Positions 1-10,887 of a DNA stretch of 64,000 nt are shown here, one piece after another. The notes under the pieces are model-generated. The model was not told the origin of the DNA. It saw nothing but the letters and a program-made list of their open reading frames with translations, and did not search any database. Within the stretch, counting starts at the first letter, position 1. Each line of letters opens with the position of its first letter. The position numbers and the translations under genes were made by a program. The stretch is taken from contig NW_023501110.1 in NCBI RefSeq assembly GCF_014066305.1, positions 62,001 through 126,000 of the forward strand, given 5' to 3'. Origin of the DNA: Letharia columbiana. Taxonomy: Eukaryota > Ascomycota > Lecanoromycetes > Lecanorales > Parmeliaceae.

Positions 1-1161
1 CGTGAAGTTTTTTCTTTGCATGGTTTATGCACTCTTGATTTTCGCCAGTAATGAACACTTCATCATCGCCTCTTCGGTACGCTCCCTGCGGCGTGTACCC
101 ATAGATGCGGGGGAACGGAGGTGGGAAATAGATAGCGGTATTGGTGGCAGCTTCGATAAGGCGGATATTTTTGCGAGTTCGACCACATATAATTGTATGT
201 AGGGACAGCTCGAGCTGCAACGATCCATAAGTCCGGTGCAGCTGTCCGGTAGTCAGCCAGTGCCCGCGTTTCCAGCAGCAGTAGAGCTTACCACTCTGTC
301 GATCATGATGAGCACTCTCGTCTTTGCATGCTCCGAGCTCTCTGGATCGCCGTAGATTGCGATGCGGAGTCTTTGGTCAAAACGTTGGTCACTCCCATTG
401 CCATAGCTTGAAGCGGGACCTTCTGGATCACTGTGCTTCGGATTGAGCAAGAAAATATCAGTACCAGTCCACGTGGCAACACCGTCGAGGTGTTGGAGAA
501 CTTCGGCTCTGACGCCGGTCATGTCCTGAGTGATGACAAGGTTGGTATCGATGTCGACTATAGCACATCTCTGTCATGGTGTCAGCATTGATGAACCTTC
601 ACAGGGGTTGTGGAGGATCTTTACCAATGCGATGGGCGTATCGTTCAATATTTTGGCTCGCATCTTGTGCACAGTCTCATTCTCGCCAGAGATACAGACA
701 TTGGTCACCAGACCCTTCAGAGGTCTTCGTTGCAATGCAGGTATTGGCTTGGGCTCGGAAGAGGTCACTGTAGCCTCGAGTCGGCCTTGACTTCCTTCGT
801 TTAGGACTCGGCAAGACCTTCTCAGCTGCTCTACGTTGTAATGATGCACTGGCAGCTTGTGTATTGGCGTTCCCTCCTCCGTCCCTTCCGGGAAGGTCCA
901 TCTTTCCAGAGCTTTGGGACTCGCGTGGAGGATTTCGTCGACGTCGGGACCGCTCAAGTTGGAAGAGAAAGGGACGTTGAAGGACAGGTTGACGATGGTA
1001 TCAGCAGGGGTCAGAGGTGATATGGGGGTGCCATTCATTGGACGTTTGATGGGCTGGGCGATGGGAAGGTCCATGGGATTCGGCCTCGACATGAGGCCGG
1101 CCGGGGTCATCTTCTCCAAGCCATGACGAGCCTGACCTGTGATGTTGCTGAACCTCTGCAT
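1..1161 (-). CDS. KH-domain RNA-binding protein, 5' part (3' end beyond window)
   Basis: Three exons are visible: 1161-625, 570-292 and 214 to the left edge. The introns 624-571 (GTAAAG...CAG) and 291-215 (GTAAGC...CAG) both fall in phase 0, so the frame runs on. The protein starts MQRFSNITGQARHGLEK. It has a Pro-rich N-terminus, then segments of KH type: NVCISGENETVHKMRAKIL (exon 1) and GDDEVFITGENQECINHA (exon 3), each with the strand, GENE turn and helix seen near the end of KH modules. SLHTIICGRTRKNIRLIE in exon 3 looks like a KH GxxG core (GRTR). KH domains bind single-stranded RNA. Fungal relatives include S. pombe Mug60-type proteins, but I cannot fix orthology. The start ATG at 1161 is the only good one. 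The C-terminus is outside the window. Confidence 0.8.
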
Positions 1162-2047
1162 GATGCACCTCTCTACCTCCCCTCACGGTGCCGATGCTAT
1201 CAAAGGAGGGGGATGAAGCATCTGCAGCGGCTGAGCTTGAAGGTGCAGGAGTGGGGAATAATGGATAATGGGTGGGAGAGATGTGATCAGTTAGGGCGCG
1301 AAGGAGGAGAGTAAGTTAGACGCGAATCAAGAATCAAAGATGCACAGGGAATCGGAGATGTGGGCAGTGCATTTATCCATAGGGCTGAATGAATAATGCC
1401 CCTTGATCATCGAACTAGAATCTTGGGGACTAGTACTCGTGTGGACGAGAAGTCTATCATCTTGGCAGTCTAGCTTAGATAGGTTAGGCTGTAGGTCATA
1501 GGCATAATCCAGTGTCAAACTGCGGAGAAACGAGGTAGTACTGATTGGTGGGTACTCCCGGGCGGGACAAAGAAAAAAAATTCTCGCCAAAAAAAAAAAA
1601 AAGGGAAAACTGAAGTGCATGCTGAGTCAAATATGTCGATACAAGTACATATAGGTATACAGAATGTCCAATGATTGAGAGGATGAGTGAGTGAGCTAAG
1701 GTACTTTATGCACTCCATTCTTACTATTATCATTATCATTATGTATTATTACTGTACCTATTACCGTATTGTTAATTAATGCAGCAAATGCATCCTTTTG
1801 GAGAGCGAAACCGGTCTTGTAGATTCTATCTTTAGCTATGTGGAGATATGGAAAAGCCGGAAGCTTCGGCCAATGATTTGCCGTTGCCATTTGTCATGAC
1901 TAAGATACCGAGGATACTGTAGAGTACCTAAGGTAAATAATCATCATGATTTCGAGTCAATATTGGTGGAAACAGTAGTCTGACTTCTATCGAGGCGATG
2001 AAATATGCTGTTCCGTAGTATACCAGTGATTGATTTTTATTCCTTGT

Positions 2048-2081
<34 letters not shown>

Positions 2082-2217
2082 TAGGAACAATCCGGAAAAT
2101 ACTTGCTTCGGTCACCAGGCTCAACTTCCAACCATTGCTCCATCGGCGACAAGGATCCATCCAGCCATCCAGCCCATCTGCCACCGTGATATACACCTAA
2201 ACTGTTGAACAGACTTC
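1162..2217. other. intergenic stretch with a TC microsatellite
   Basis: Intergenic between the 5' end of the KH gene and the 3' end of the CCCH gene. It holds A-runs near 1567-1603 and a (TC)14 tract at 2051-2079. I see no supported coding region; the short ORFs lack any family resemblance. Confidence 0.6.
2051..2079. repeat. (TC)n microsatellite
   Basis: About 14 perfect TC units, 130 bp downstream of the CCCH gene's stop codon. Likely polymorphic in length; no function inferred. Confidence 0.9.
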
Positions 2218-4989
2218 TTAACGCAATACTTGCCGCCTTCCCGCGCTCCCCGGTGCCTCGTATATACCGCCATCATCTGTCATCTCGTCGACGTAGCCCC
2301 TATCTTGCCCCTGAGTTGCGTACTGATACCTCGGCCGTTCCTCCACGGCATAGCTCACTGGCCTCATAGGTCCATCGTCGGCAAAGACACTGACCTGACG
2401 GCTAACTTGCGGTCGAGCCTCTGATCTTTCTCCCAGTTGCACAATGCGCGGCTGCTGAGGTCTCACACTTTGCATTCTCGTCCCTTGTTCTCGAGGAACC
2501 GCGTACTGCCTTTCAACAGGCCGTGCGCTTTGCACCCGCATCATACCTTCACGCGCTTCAGGAACTTCTGCATACCGGGCAGCTTGCCGAGCTTCGGCAT
2601 ACTCAGTGGGGTGAGTACTTTCGTTGCGTGTGACATAGGACTCAGCGTAAGGCATGCTGCGTGAGTTGCTTTCAACCACTTGCGTGTTTCGGTGTTGTGG
2701 ATACTCGAAGAACGGCTGAGAGCCCGGCGATTGAATTCTACGAACGTACTGCCCTTCGTCGTCAACGCTAACAAGCTGCGGTTGTCGGACACTATGAGGA
2801 GCGGACTGCTCATAGCGAGGGTCATATTCGCTTCTGCTCGCAACAGGGGCAACGGAGACTTGCCGCCCAGCGTTCACGGGAACCTCAATGCATTCTCTGC
2901 CCCATTGATCAATCATGATACGCCGTGGCGGCGGCGCCATAGCGATTGGGTTTCGTCCAAAGGGAGATGCTTGCATTCGACGCAAAGGCGGAGATGGGGA
3001 GCGATCATGAGAGATATATGTCGCCGATGCTGGTTGAACTGATGCTCTGTACTGCTGAGACATAGGCTGGCCCGTCGGTGAGATGTAAACCTGAGAAGCT
3101 GCCCTTGTAGTACGAGGATGAGGAGCGGAGTACTGCACAGGGTGAGGAGCAGGCGACATCGGAGCTCTTACATGTCTAGCACTGACAACCCGCCTAAGAT
3201 CCTGTTCCTCGTTGGGTATGTATCGTTGCCCATTGCGAGAGACCACGCGGCGCCCTAATGGAGTCAAAGGTCCTCGGTCATCAGAAAGTTGACCATACGC
3301 TGGACGTTCGCCAACTCTGGGTTGGTAGATTATTGGCTCTTGATCACGAAATTGAGGCGCAGCTGGATCGACATACAGCTGTCGTGATGCTTCCCGCCTG
3401 GGACGAATCTGTCGTATTTCCACAGCATCCCCAAAAGGAGGAGGCGAAACAGGCTCGTCCTTGATACGGACGTCAGGTGAGCCCAGCTCTCTACGCGGAA
3501 CCACGTTACGGGTATGCTCTTGGGGATCCACCCCCCTTCTTCGCTTCTTCGAGCTCAGAGGCTGTAAGCCAGGTTTTGGACTTGGTCCAGCACTCGTAAC
3601 CTCTGCATTAGATGCACGCGAAAGACGACGATTCTCACCATGGCTGCGCTGGACCTGAGAGACTTGCGGAACTTTAGCCACGGCTAATGGGGACACACGC
3701 GAAGGCTGTGGTGCCACAGGAGACATTATGTGATTCCTAACAACTCGCACATTGTTTGGCAGTGGCGAGGGTGACCTGTCATTGCGTACAGCAAACTCAC
3801 GTGCCGATGGTTGAACATGACCTGGAGGAGGCCGCTGTTTTGTTGCCGGCTGCCGTATTTCAACCTCCCGCAAACCTACATCTCGCCCAAATTCATCGGG
3901 GCCAGGAGGTGAATATGCAGAGTCCTCCTGAGACTCGTTTATCTCTTTTACATGCTGGCGAGCAGTGGCATCAGGATGTGCTTGCTGTTCATTCCTTGAC
4001 CTGTTCGCAAGCTCAGCCTCAAGCTGCGCAATGCGTTCCTGCATTGCCCGCTCCGACTGCGACATTGGAGCACCTGCAGTGCTCGCTTTTGTTGGAGGGT
4101 GAGGTAGTGGACCGTTCGTCGAAGTCTGGAGTGAGGGTTTATTAGGGCGCAGGCTTGTCTGTTCGTCAGCATTGACGCTATCAAGATCCAGATTTTGTGA
4201 TCCATCTGCTTCAAGCTTTTGCTTCAATTTTGGATCATGAGAGAAAGTACATGCGTCTCCATATCGACAGTGCTCCCCCTTAAGGAAAAAATTGCAAATT
4301 CGATGGGGACGCCATTTATGAGACTCATCTGCTTCCTCTGTCGTAGTAGATTCCACCTGACTGGAGTAAAATGTTTTCTCATCAAATGAATCACTGGCTG
4401 AAGCAGCTCCATTAGCGCGACTGATTTCGTGCATTTTGACAGGCTTTACAAGCTCTTGCGCCTTTCTCAAGACTTCGGTAGCATTAAAGTCTGGCAAGGC
4501 TTCCTGATCGAACATTTTCTGCTTTCTTCGCTGGTGTATTTGCTCCTCCAAGGCCCGCTCGATGCGTTGCCTTTTCTGCTGTATCTCTGCTCTTACAAGT
4601 ACATCTGATTTGGTTAAAAAGATGGGGTCGATGCCAGATGACCCAGGCGCTGAAGTCGAAACTTTCAGATTGTTGGGCGATTTGGGCTGAAAGGGATTCG
4701 ACAAAGGCTTGGTGTCATGCGGGTTTGCTGCAAGTGAAGATGTCCCGTTGCTGACCTGAGAAGGTGGGTGAACGCCATTCGTCATTTGTGACGAAGACAC
4801 GGGCGGTAAGGGTAGAGGTCCAGAGGCAGCGAATGGATTACCTAGACCACCAGACTGTCTGGGAAGCTTGGGTGAGGGATGACTGTGTGCGAAGAAATCA
4901 TTGCGAAGCTTTATAAGCTTCTCATATTCAACAAGCTCTTCCTTCTCAGCATATGAAAAGCCATTGCGGTCAGCGACAGCACTGGCCAT
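2218..4989 (-). CDS. CCCH zinc-finger protein with long disordered C-terminus
   Basis: Single exon of 923 aa. The frame stays open upstream to 5043, but the first ATG is at 4989 in the context ACGATGGCC, so I start there (MASAVADRNGFSYAEKEEL). Near residue 235 is one CCCH finger, C-x8-C-x5-C-x3-H (RICNFFLKGEHCRYGDACTF, then SHD), preceded by HKWRPH. Such fingers bind RNA or act in nuclear complexes. A Q/K/R-rich helical stretch near residues 130-160 (IQQKRQRIERALEEQIHQRR) may form a coiled coil. The last ~600 residues are Pro/Arg/Gln/Ser-rich and probably disordered. I do not recognise a named orthologue. It is divergent from the nucleotidase gene, sharing about 600 bp of upstream sequence. 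Confidence 0.85.
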   Translation of the reverse strand: MASAVADRNGFSYAEKEELVEYEKLIKLRNDFFAHSHPSPKLPRQSGGLGNPFAASGPLPLPPVSSSQMTNGVHPPSQVSNGTSSLAANPHDTKPLSNPFQPKSPNNLKVSTSAPGSSGIDPIFLTKSDVLVRAEIQQKRQRIERALEEQIHQRRKQKMFDQEALPDFNATEVLRKAQELVKPVKMHEISRANGAASASDSFDEKTFYSSQVESTTTEEADESHKWRPHRICNFFLKGEHCRYGDACTFSHDPKLKQKLEADGSQNLDLDSVNADEQTSLRPNKPSLQTSTNGPLPHPPTKASTAGAPMSQSERAMQERIAQLEAELANRSRNEQQAHPDATARQHVKEINESQEDSAYSPPGPDEFGRDVGLREVEIRQPATKQRPPPGHVQPSAREFAVRNDRSPSPLPNNVRVVRNHIMSPVAPQPSRVSPLAVAKVPQVSQVQRSHGENRRLSRASNAEVTSAGPSPKPGLQPLSSKKRRRGVDPQEHTRNVVPRRELGSPDVRIKDEPVSPPPFGDAVEIRQIRPRREASRQLYVDPAAPQFRDQEPIIYQPRVGERPAYGQLSDDRGPLTPLGRRVVSRNGQRYIPNEEQDLRRVVSARHVRAPMSPAPHPVQYSAPHPRTTRAASQVYISPTGQPMSQQYRASVQPASATYISHDRSPSPPLRRMQASPFGRNPIAMAPPPRRIMIDQWGRECIEVPVNAGRQVSVAPVASRSEYDPRYEQSAPHSVRQPQLVSVDDEGQYVRRIQSPGSQPFFEYPQHRNTQVVESNSRSMPYAESYVTRNESTHPTEYAEARQAARYAEVPEAREGMMRVQSARPVERQYAVPREQGTRMQSVRPQQPRIVQLGERSEARPQVSRQVSVFADDGPMRPVSYAVEERPRYQYATQGQDRGYVDEMTDDGGIYEAPGSAGRRQVLR

Positions 4990-5594
4990 CGTACGTACTT
5001 CTGACTTGTTGAACGCTGTGTCAATGTGAATGTCTATCCACACACATCACTTTGTAGTCTCATCCACAATCGCGAGCGACCTGATATAGCAGAAGCTAAG
5101 ACAGTATCAGTACAGACAACTTCAACGTAAACGTGTCAGCAGCTTGTGTAAAGAGTAAGGAAGGTAACTTGGAAAGGAGGTTGGATCTGGATGGAGATTC
5201 GTCCACGCGACTAGGTTGCTTTCGGGCTAGCGTGAAATGCAAGGAATTCGAGTCCAGATTCCGAAAGTCTCCACTGCCCCCTCCAGTACAGCAAAGCCCA
5301 TATTGAAGCGGACCAGAAAAGGTGGAGGATGATCTCGCGATATGACTGTCATTATTAGATTGCACGTATTCCCGCAAACACTCTATGTAGAAAATACGAA
5401 CAGCTTGGCCACTCTGGCTTAGTGTGATGACTTCAACCCTTTCTACCAAGTTCCAGGACTGTGATGCTATCATGTCGTTCTACAAGAATCATACGAGCCG
5501 CTGTTTCTACGCAAACACCGTGGCGACCTTCATCTTTAGGTTAGACAAAGGCTGACGTTCACTTCGATCCGCCTCAAGCAGTCTCTACAACATA
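4990..5594. promoter_or_regulatory. shared upstream region of two divergent genes
   Basis: 605 bp between the start codons of the CCCH gene (leftward) and the 5'-nucleotidase gene (rightward). It must carry both promoters and 5' UTRs. A 125-codon leftward ORF (5473-5096) has no recognisable family and I treat it as leader sequence. No specific factor site is asserted. Confidence 0.5.
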
Positions 5595-6335
5595 ATGTCA
5601 GCAGCCTCTTCCCCAGATCGTCGCTCGGTCTTCTTCTTTGACATAGACAACTGTCTCTATCCTCGCAGCCTCCGCATTCAAGAATTGATGCAAGAGCTGA
5701 TCGACTCCTACTTCGTCCGACACCTTTCTCTCCCCGCCTCGGACGCCAGGGCCCTTCATGCAAGATACTACAAAGACTATGGTCTCGCCATTTCTGGTCT
5801 TGTCAAACACCATACCATTGACCCTTTGGCCTACAATCGCGAAGTCGATGATGCGTTGCCGCTCGATGATGTAATAAAGCCCGACCCACAGCTGAGAAGG
5901 CTGCTGGAAGATATGGACAGGAGCAAGGTGAAGATGTGGTTGTTCACGAACGCCCACATAACGCATGCGCGAAGGGTGGTAAGGCTACTGGGTGTGGAGG
6001 ATTGCTTTGAGGGAGTTACGTATTGTGACTACGCGGCGAAGGTGCTGCTAGCGAAACCGCACAAGGAGATGTTTGAGAAGGCGGAGAGGGAGGCTGGGGC
6101 TTCGAAGGGCGAGGAGTGCTATTTTGTCGACGACTCGGCTCTTAATTGTAGACATGCAAATGAGAGGGGATGGACTGTTGTGCACAAGTTGGAAGAGGAA
6201 GATTCAGCCCCGGAGAGCAAAGCTGGAAGATATCAAATTCGTGATCTGGAAGAATTGCGGTCAATATTTCCGCAATTCTTTGTCAAGGGCTCGGAGTCTG
6301 CCAGAGATCAGAAGGAAACATCGTCACAGCTATGA
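5595..6335 (+). CDS. HAD-superfamily pyrimidine 5'-nucleotidase (SDT1/PHM8 type)
   Basis: Single exon, 246 aa. HAD motif I is FFFDIDNCLYP (residues ~13-23); the two Asp are the nucleophile and acid/base, and the usual T after DN is Cys here. Motif II is WLFTNAHITHARRV. The motif III lysine lies in AKPHKEMF. Motif IV is ECYFVDDSALN, with the DD pair for Mg2+. Family members such as yeast Sdt1 and Phm8 dephosphorylate UMP/CMP or related monophosphates in the cytosol, supporting nucleotide salvage. Length and motif spacing fit the family (about 230-280 aa). The last ~25 residues after the IFPQF segment are not conserved in type. Confidence 0.9.
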   Translation: MSAASSPDRRSVFFFDIDNCLYPRSLRIQELMQELIDSYFVRHLSLPASDARALHARYYKDYGLAISGLVKHHTIDPLAYNREVDDALPLDDVIKPDPQLRRLLEDMDRSKVKMWLFTNAHITHARRVVRLLGVEDCFEGVTYCDYAAKVLLAKPHKEMFEKAEREAGASKGEECYFVDDSALNCRHANERGWTVVHKLEEEDSAPESKAGRYQIRDLEELRSIFPQFFVKGSESARDQKETSSQL

Positions 6336-8991
6336 TGGCAGCGTGTTCACGTTTGATCTGCATGGATTCGCCATGCTGGGAAGAACGGCATTTTGGGAGG
6401 AATATGACAGTCCAGTAGGGTTTCCAGCATTACAATCATAGATGCATATAGATAGTAAGGTCATAGACCAGGGTAGGATACGCCACTACACTCTCCGGTG
6501 ATGCCGTTAATCATAATTCCCGTCTATTGCAAACGTCTCCTTGTATTGGGTTCCGACGAAGAGTCCCAGCTACGAGAGCCGAAGGTACATCTGCACCGCA
6601 GACGCCATGGTACGTTGAGGGCTGGGATCAACTCTGCAACAAGTCCATCTGACGTTCGATTGTATAGACAAGTACCGTAACAGCATTACTGAATGCGCTG
6701 GCAACATAGCTCCCAAGGAGAGGAGTCAGAAATTTCTCGCATGATGTACCATAACAATGGGGTGAAAGATTACTACTGGGTGCAAGTGATCAACACCATC
6801 TCATCTAACATTAATTTCTCAACAGTGGGCGTAAGCCGAAAGTATCACGTATACCAACCAGTCGAGCCCTAAAGAACCACATGACAGACAAAATGCCAAT
6901 ATAATGACAATTGAAGCGGTGTACATCCCTGAACACTTTTCCGTTATCTGACGCCTTTTGGAAGGAATTGTGATTATGATAGACAGAACTTTTCGAGTTG
7001 ATGTCGCAAAGTGTAAAAAGTTTCCACGCCTCAGACTGCCACTTCTCCTGAATATTTGCCTGATGAGGACCTTCATCGCCTATGGAAGTCTGCATTGCCC
7101 TTGCATCATTCTCTTTCCGCCAGCTCTTTACGACCTTCGCTATCTCACTGCTTTTCAATTGCCATCCATGCGGATAAAACACATCAGCAGATTCTCTGAT
7201 TCAGACGATAGCCTAGGCAGAACAAAAAGCTGGACATTTCCAAACTCTTGGCATCGTAGCGACGTCTGGGTCCCTTCTGGAGAACAGAGAACTGATGGAT
7301 AATTGAAAGTGGCGGATGAGTTTTCGAAGTCCCATGGGAAGGGGTGCAATACAGAGTCATGGGAAATCAAAAAGCCAGACACTTTTGAAGCAGAATTCCT
7401 CGCAGCGGCACAAGCCTCCACATTCCGAACCACGACGGCCGCAACCATACCCGCGATATGTACCGCAATTCAAAGGGATTGCGGTGGAATTCCGCAACAG
7501 AGATAGCCGACAGGACGCTGCAGCTTGCGAGCAACAGCGCAGTGGATCGAAACCTTCTGACAGCAGATGAGGGCGAAACTCTCACCGGAGGTGCAGTCAT
7601 TGATGTCCAGATCCTGCAGACCGAGTTGAGCTGTTCAGTGGAGGATTCAATGCTATGCCATCGGTTTGCCGAAATCATGAAGTACACATCCATACTCAGG
7701 ACACCACTGGAGAGCTTAATGAGCTACGTATAAACCTGAGCGCGGTCACGGATCTTGTCTACCGGACAAGAAGAGGACAAAATTGATCAGTCACCAACAC
7801 AGAAGGTATTGAACCTACCGTGAACATCGCACCGGAGGCCTACTATACTCGTAAGGTAAGGTAAGGTAAGGTAAGGTAGGTAGGTAGATGGAACTTGAAT
7901 TAGGTAAGGCACCTTAGCGTCCTCACGGGCTTACTCTACTCTAGTCTAGTTCCCGCTTTCGGTTGATCGGAGGATCATTGACCCCTGAGGGTGTGTCAAA
8001 TGTCAATATGAACCACCAGTTGTCCACCATATCCATGAACCCCAACTTTCAAAACATTGAACGTCTCACCAAATCATGAATCAATAAATCGTTATGGAAA
8101 GACAGATTCATTCGTCCAGCCTTGCGACTACTTTGCCAACTCCATCTTTGGTGCCTGCCTTAGCTTCTCATTACTATCAGACATGGTCATACCGTAGGCC
8201 CTTATTCCGTAAGCGCCCACGACTGTTGATAAGAAACCAATCATACTTCAGGATCCCATGCTTGTTGGTGACACCTCCGGAAGCTCACCACATCTAATCC
8301 TGCTTACCGCTCATGAATGGCCGCGATCATTTCAAGCTATATTGAACCCTCTTGCCCGTCCAATACTGACCTCTACTATATCTGTGCCGCAATTTGGGCT
8401 CGACCTCATTGGCGCCCTCTCTGCGTGCGTGACTCGTCTTGGATTGTCCATGGAGAGCAATCGTCTCATATGTGCCTTTGTGCTCCCACATCAGAAACGA
8501 TGTGCGGTTTCAAATTTCCAGCTCCTCGTATATGACGGCTCTCCGCCTCCATTCCTACTCACCTCCTTTCCAAGCTCTTGGGTCTGTCAATACAGGTAAT
8601 GAGGGTGTAGTAATGGAGAGCTTGAGTGACTGTTTGGAGTTGGTGCATTTAACTTGGCTGGCCACTTCCATTTCATCTTGCTTTCTAAAGCCGCAGGACG
8701 GCGGGGACAAGCCTGAGCCAGCGGCTCCCGGCATAAGTGGGTCTTCCACCATTGATCAATCGTATATAGCAACACCTCGCTAACCTGACACCACTAGCTG
8801 TTGGTAATCACACTGAAGTCTGCCACGAACAACCTACGCCACATCATCCACCGGAATACAATCTCGACCAAGCACATGCGACACCTCGATCCTCCTACCA
8901 GCAATCTACATCCCACCGCCCCTTAAGCTCTCTACGTCAGTCCGCATGGCTATCCGAAAGCCGTCTTCGGACCTCAAGATCCTTGAGCAGG
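6336..8991. other. 2.65-kb intergenic stretch, no supported gene
   Basis: A long gap between two rightward genes. Several overlapping ORFs of 60-114 codons occur near 7300-7730 and 8094-8800, but none shows a family motif and I found no splice chain joining them convincingly. A GTAAG pentamer array lies at 7851-7887. The part nearest 8992 is presumably promoter and 5' UTR of the next gene; a short ORF with ATG at 8946 overlaps that gene's start in another frame. Confidence 0.5.
7851..7887. repeat. GTAAG pentamer array running into GTAG tetramers
   Basis: Five or six GTAAG units followed by GTAG units. A related short run (CCTTACCTTACCTACA) appears at 44066-44081 on the opposite orientation. 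Confidence 0.85.
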
Positions 8992-10206
8992 ATGAGCTTC
9001 ACAAGTAGACGCAGCGCACCCCGTCGGCCAACGATCGGCGCCCCGTCCGAGTTCAGGAGGGTCCAGAGCGGACGTGTATCTCCCCTAAGGCGAAGCCCAG
9101 CATTTCGACCCCTACAACTGAGCATTTACCTGCCCGGCAATGAGCTTCCCGACCTGCCAATATTCTGGGAAGATGGAGCTGACAAGGTGGAGGATGTGAC
9201 AGTGGAACGACCTGTGCAAGCACTCGTCAAGTCACGATCAGACTCCATGCTACTCCGACACCCTTCAAGCTCTTTCTCAATCCCGAGGAAGCCAGTACCT
9301 TCAAGGACGTCCTCTCTAGATGCATCACGATTCAGCATGGACAGCCAATTTACATTGAACTGGGTCGGTGGTCCCACAAAGTCGCGATCCATCGATCACC
9401 TACGGTCAAAGTCTATTGAGCGCAGACCGAGCTTCATGACTACTCGAAGTGCACAGGACTTCTTAGATGCTTTGGATGCCAGGGACGCCCATTCACCCCA
9501 GCCTCCACCTCCTGCCATTCGATCCAACTCTGAGCCCTCCTACACAATTTATCGAAGAGCTAGTGAGCAGAGTCTGCGGCTGCGGACGCACCTGGAAGAA
9601 CGACAGTCATTAGAGGCACGCTTACCCAATTGCGCTACCATCCAAGAGGAAATATCGCCTTTATCGCCAAGACCCGGTGAGCAGATGCCTCTGTCTCCTA
9701 TCTCCGATCGGGACGACAACACCGACAGTTCGCCCTATGATGAACAACCGCTTCAATTGCAAGAGTCGATCCAGCGCGATGCCCATGCAGAAGTGCCTGT
9801 TATGTCCAAGGCGAGATCATCTTCCGGAAGCTCGACGTTGTTGAATCCCCCGACGCCTCTCCTCGACCCATTTCGCCCAGACACCGCAATGAATGAGAGA
9901 CCAATAGTGACTACAACCATTTCAGGCAATACCCATTCATCCTTTCGGGATCGTTTCTCTCAGTGGATTCTGAAGGCCCTGCCAGCGCTTCCAACAGTTG
10001 AACGCTCATCTACGTCATTGAGCATGTACGATATTTCTGGCCCAACAGAACTCAACAGCCCATGGTCCTTTCCCAGTCCCCGACCTCATACGAAACAGAG
10101 CTCGATGTCTTCGTCCTGGACTCTTGGTGGTGGTCGAGGAGCCAGCTTTGATGTCGAGAAGACGCCATTACCGCCCCAAGTAGCCAGTGTTGGTATTGCC
10201 TTCTGA
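8992..10206 (+). CDS. Ser/Pro-rich hypothetical protein
   Basis: 404 aa, single exon. The frame opens at a TTG at 8983, but the first ATG is 8992 (MSFTSRRSAPRRPT). The N-terminus is very basic. A more ordered segment follows (SIYLPGNELPDLPIFWED, residues ~44-61) that looks like the conserved core. The rest is rich in Ser, Arg and Pro with many RSxS and SP sites, typical of a phosphorylated disordered scaffold. There is a C-terminal hydrophobic-aromatic patch (FSQWILKALPALPTVE, ~residues 330-345). I recognise no domain and propose no function. No transmembrane helix or signal peptide is visible. Confidence 0.75.
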   Translation: MSFTSRRSAPRRPTIGAPSEFRRVQSGRVSPLRRSPAFRPLQLSIYLPGNELPDLPIFWEDGADKVEDVTVERPVQALVKSRSDSMLLRHPSSSFSIPRKPVPSRTSSLDASRFSMDSQFTLNWVGGPTKSRSIDHLRSKSIERRPSFMTTRSAQDFLDALDARDAHSPQPPPPAIRSNSEPSYTIYRRASEQSLRLRTHLEERQSLEARLPNCATIQEEISPLSPRPGEQMPLSPISDRDDNTDSSPYDEQPLQLQESIQRDAHAEVPVMSKARSSSGSSTLLNPPTPLLDPFRPDTAMNERPIVTTTISGNTHSSFRDRFSQWILKALPALPTVERSSTSLSMYDISGPTELNSPWSFPSPRPHTKQSSMSSSWTLGGGRGASFDVEKTPLPPQVASVGIAF

Positions 10207-10887
10207 GCAATAAGTCGAGATGCTGGACTGTTCCAATCTTTTAGACGGAAGTCTTCGAATGATAGAAACGCTCATTCTCTAATAGTCGTCAAAGGTGCTG
10301 CTTTTAAATACCCTTTCCGAGGCTTACCCTCATTTTTAATCATAGTTCTTACTCCTATTCGGGGAGCACTGGATGACCCTTCCAGTACCTCTTACTGTTT
10401 GAACGTCGATATGAAGGGTGCGCGCTCGAGGGTAAGTTTCCGAAAGGTCGCGCTTTCCTCGTCGGCCCACTCACAGCCACGATGGATATCTACTCCTCGC
10501 AATCTCGACATCATTTCGTCCTCCCCAACGTTTTACTAATTACAGACTTACCCACCACAGCCTTTTAATGAATTTTTTCGTTGCAACCGTCACTGTTTTG
10601 ATTGGTGTTTCTCTCTTTCAAATGATATTTGGGGTGAATCCTCGTTGCCCGCTCTCTTACTGAGAGAACACCCAATGATTATTGCTTTCTACGTCGACTA
10701 ACGCGCCCGAACCTTTACATAGCTAGGCTTGCACAGACTGTCTACTCGCCCACTAGGCCATCAGACGACACCACAATCATACAAGAAATTTAACCACGCT
10801 TACGCCAACATCAGGCCTTCACACTGCATATGCCAAGTAACGTCCAGCGAATCTCAACAAAGATCATCAGCTAAGTCTTTTACGAAG
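10207..10887. other. intergenic, no supported gene
   Basis: 681 bp between two rightward genes. Pyrimidine-rich patches near 10550-10620 fit a promoter or 5' UTR of the next gene. Nothing else seen. Confidence 0.5.

Noticed and set aside
574..804. Plus-strand ORFs over the KH gene
   Set aside because: They are shadows of the minus-strand KH gene, whose exons join in frame and carry the family motifs.
5096..5473. 125-codon minus ORF upstream of the CCCH gene
   Set aside because: No family resemblance, and I found no splice join to the CCCH frame; it sits in the divergent promoter region.
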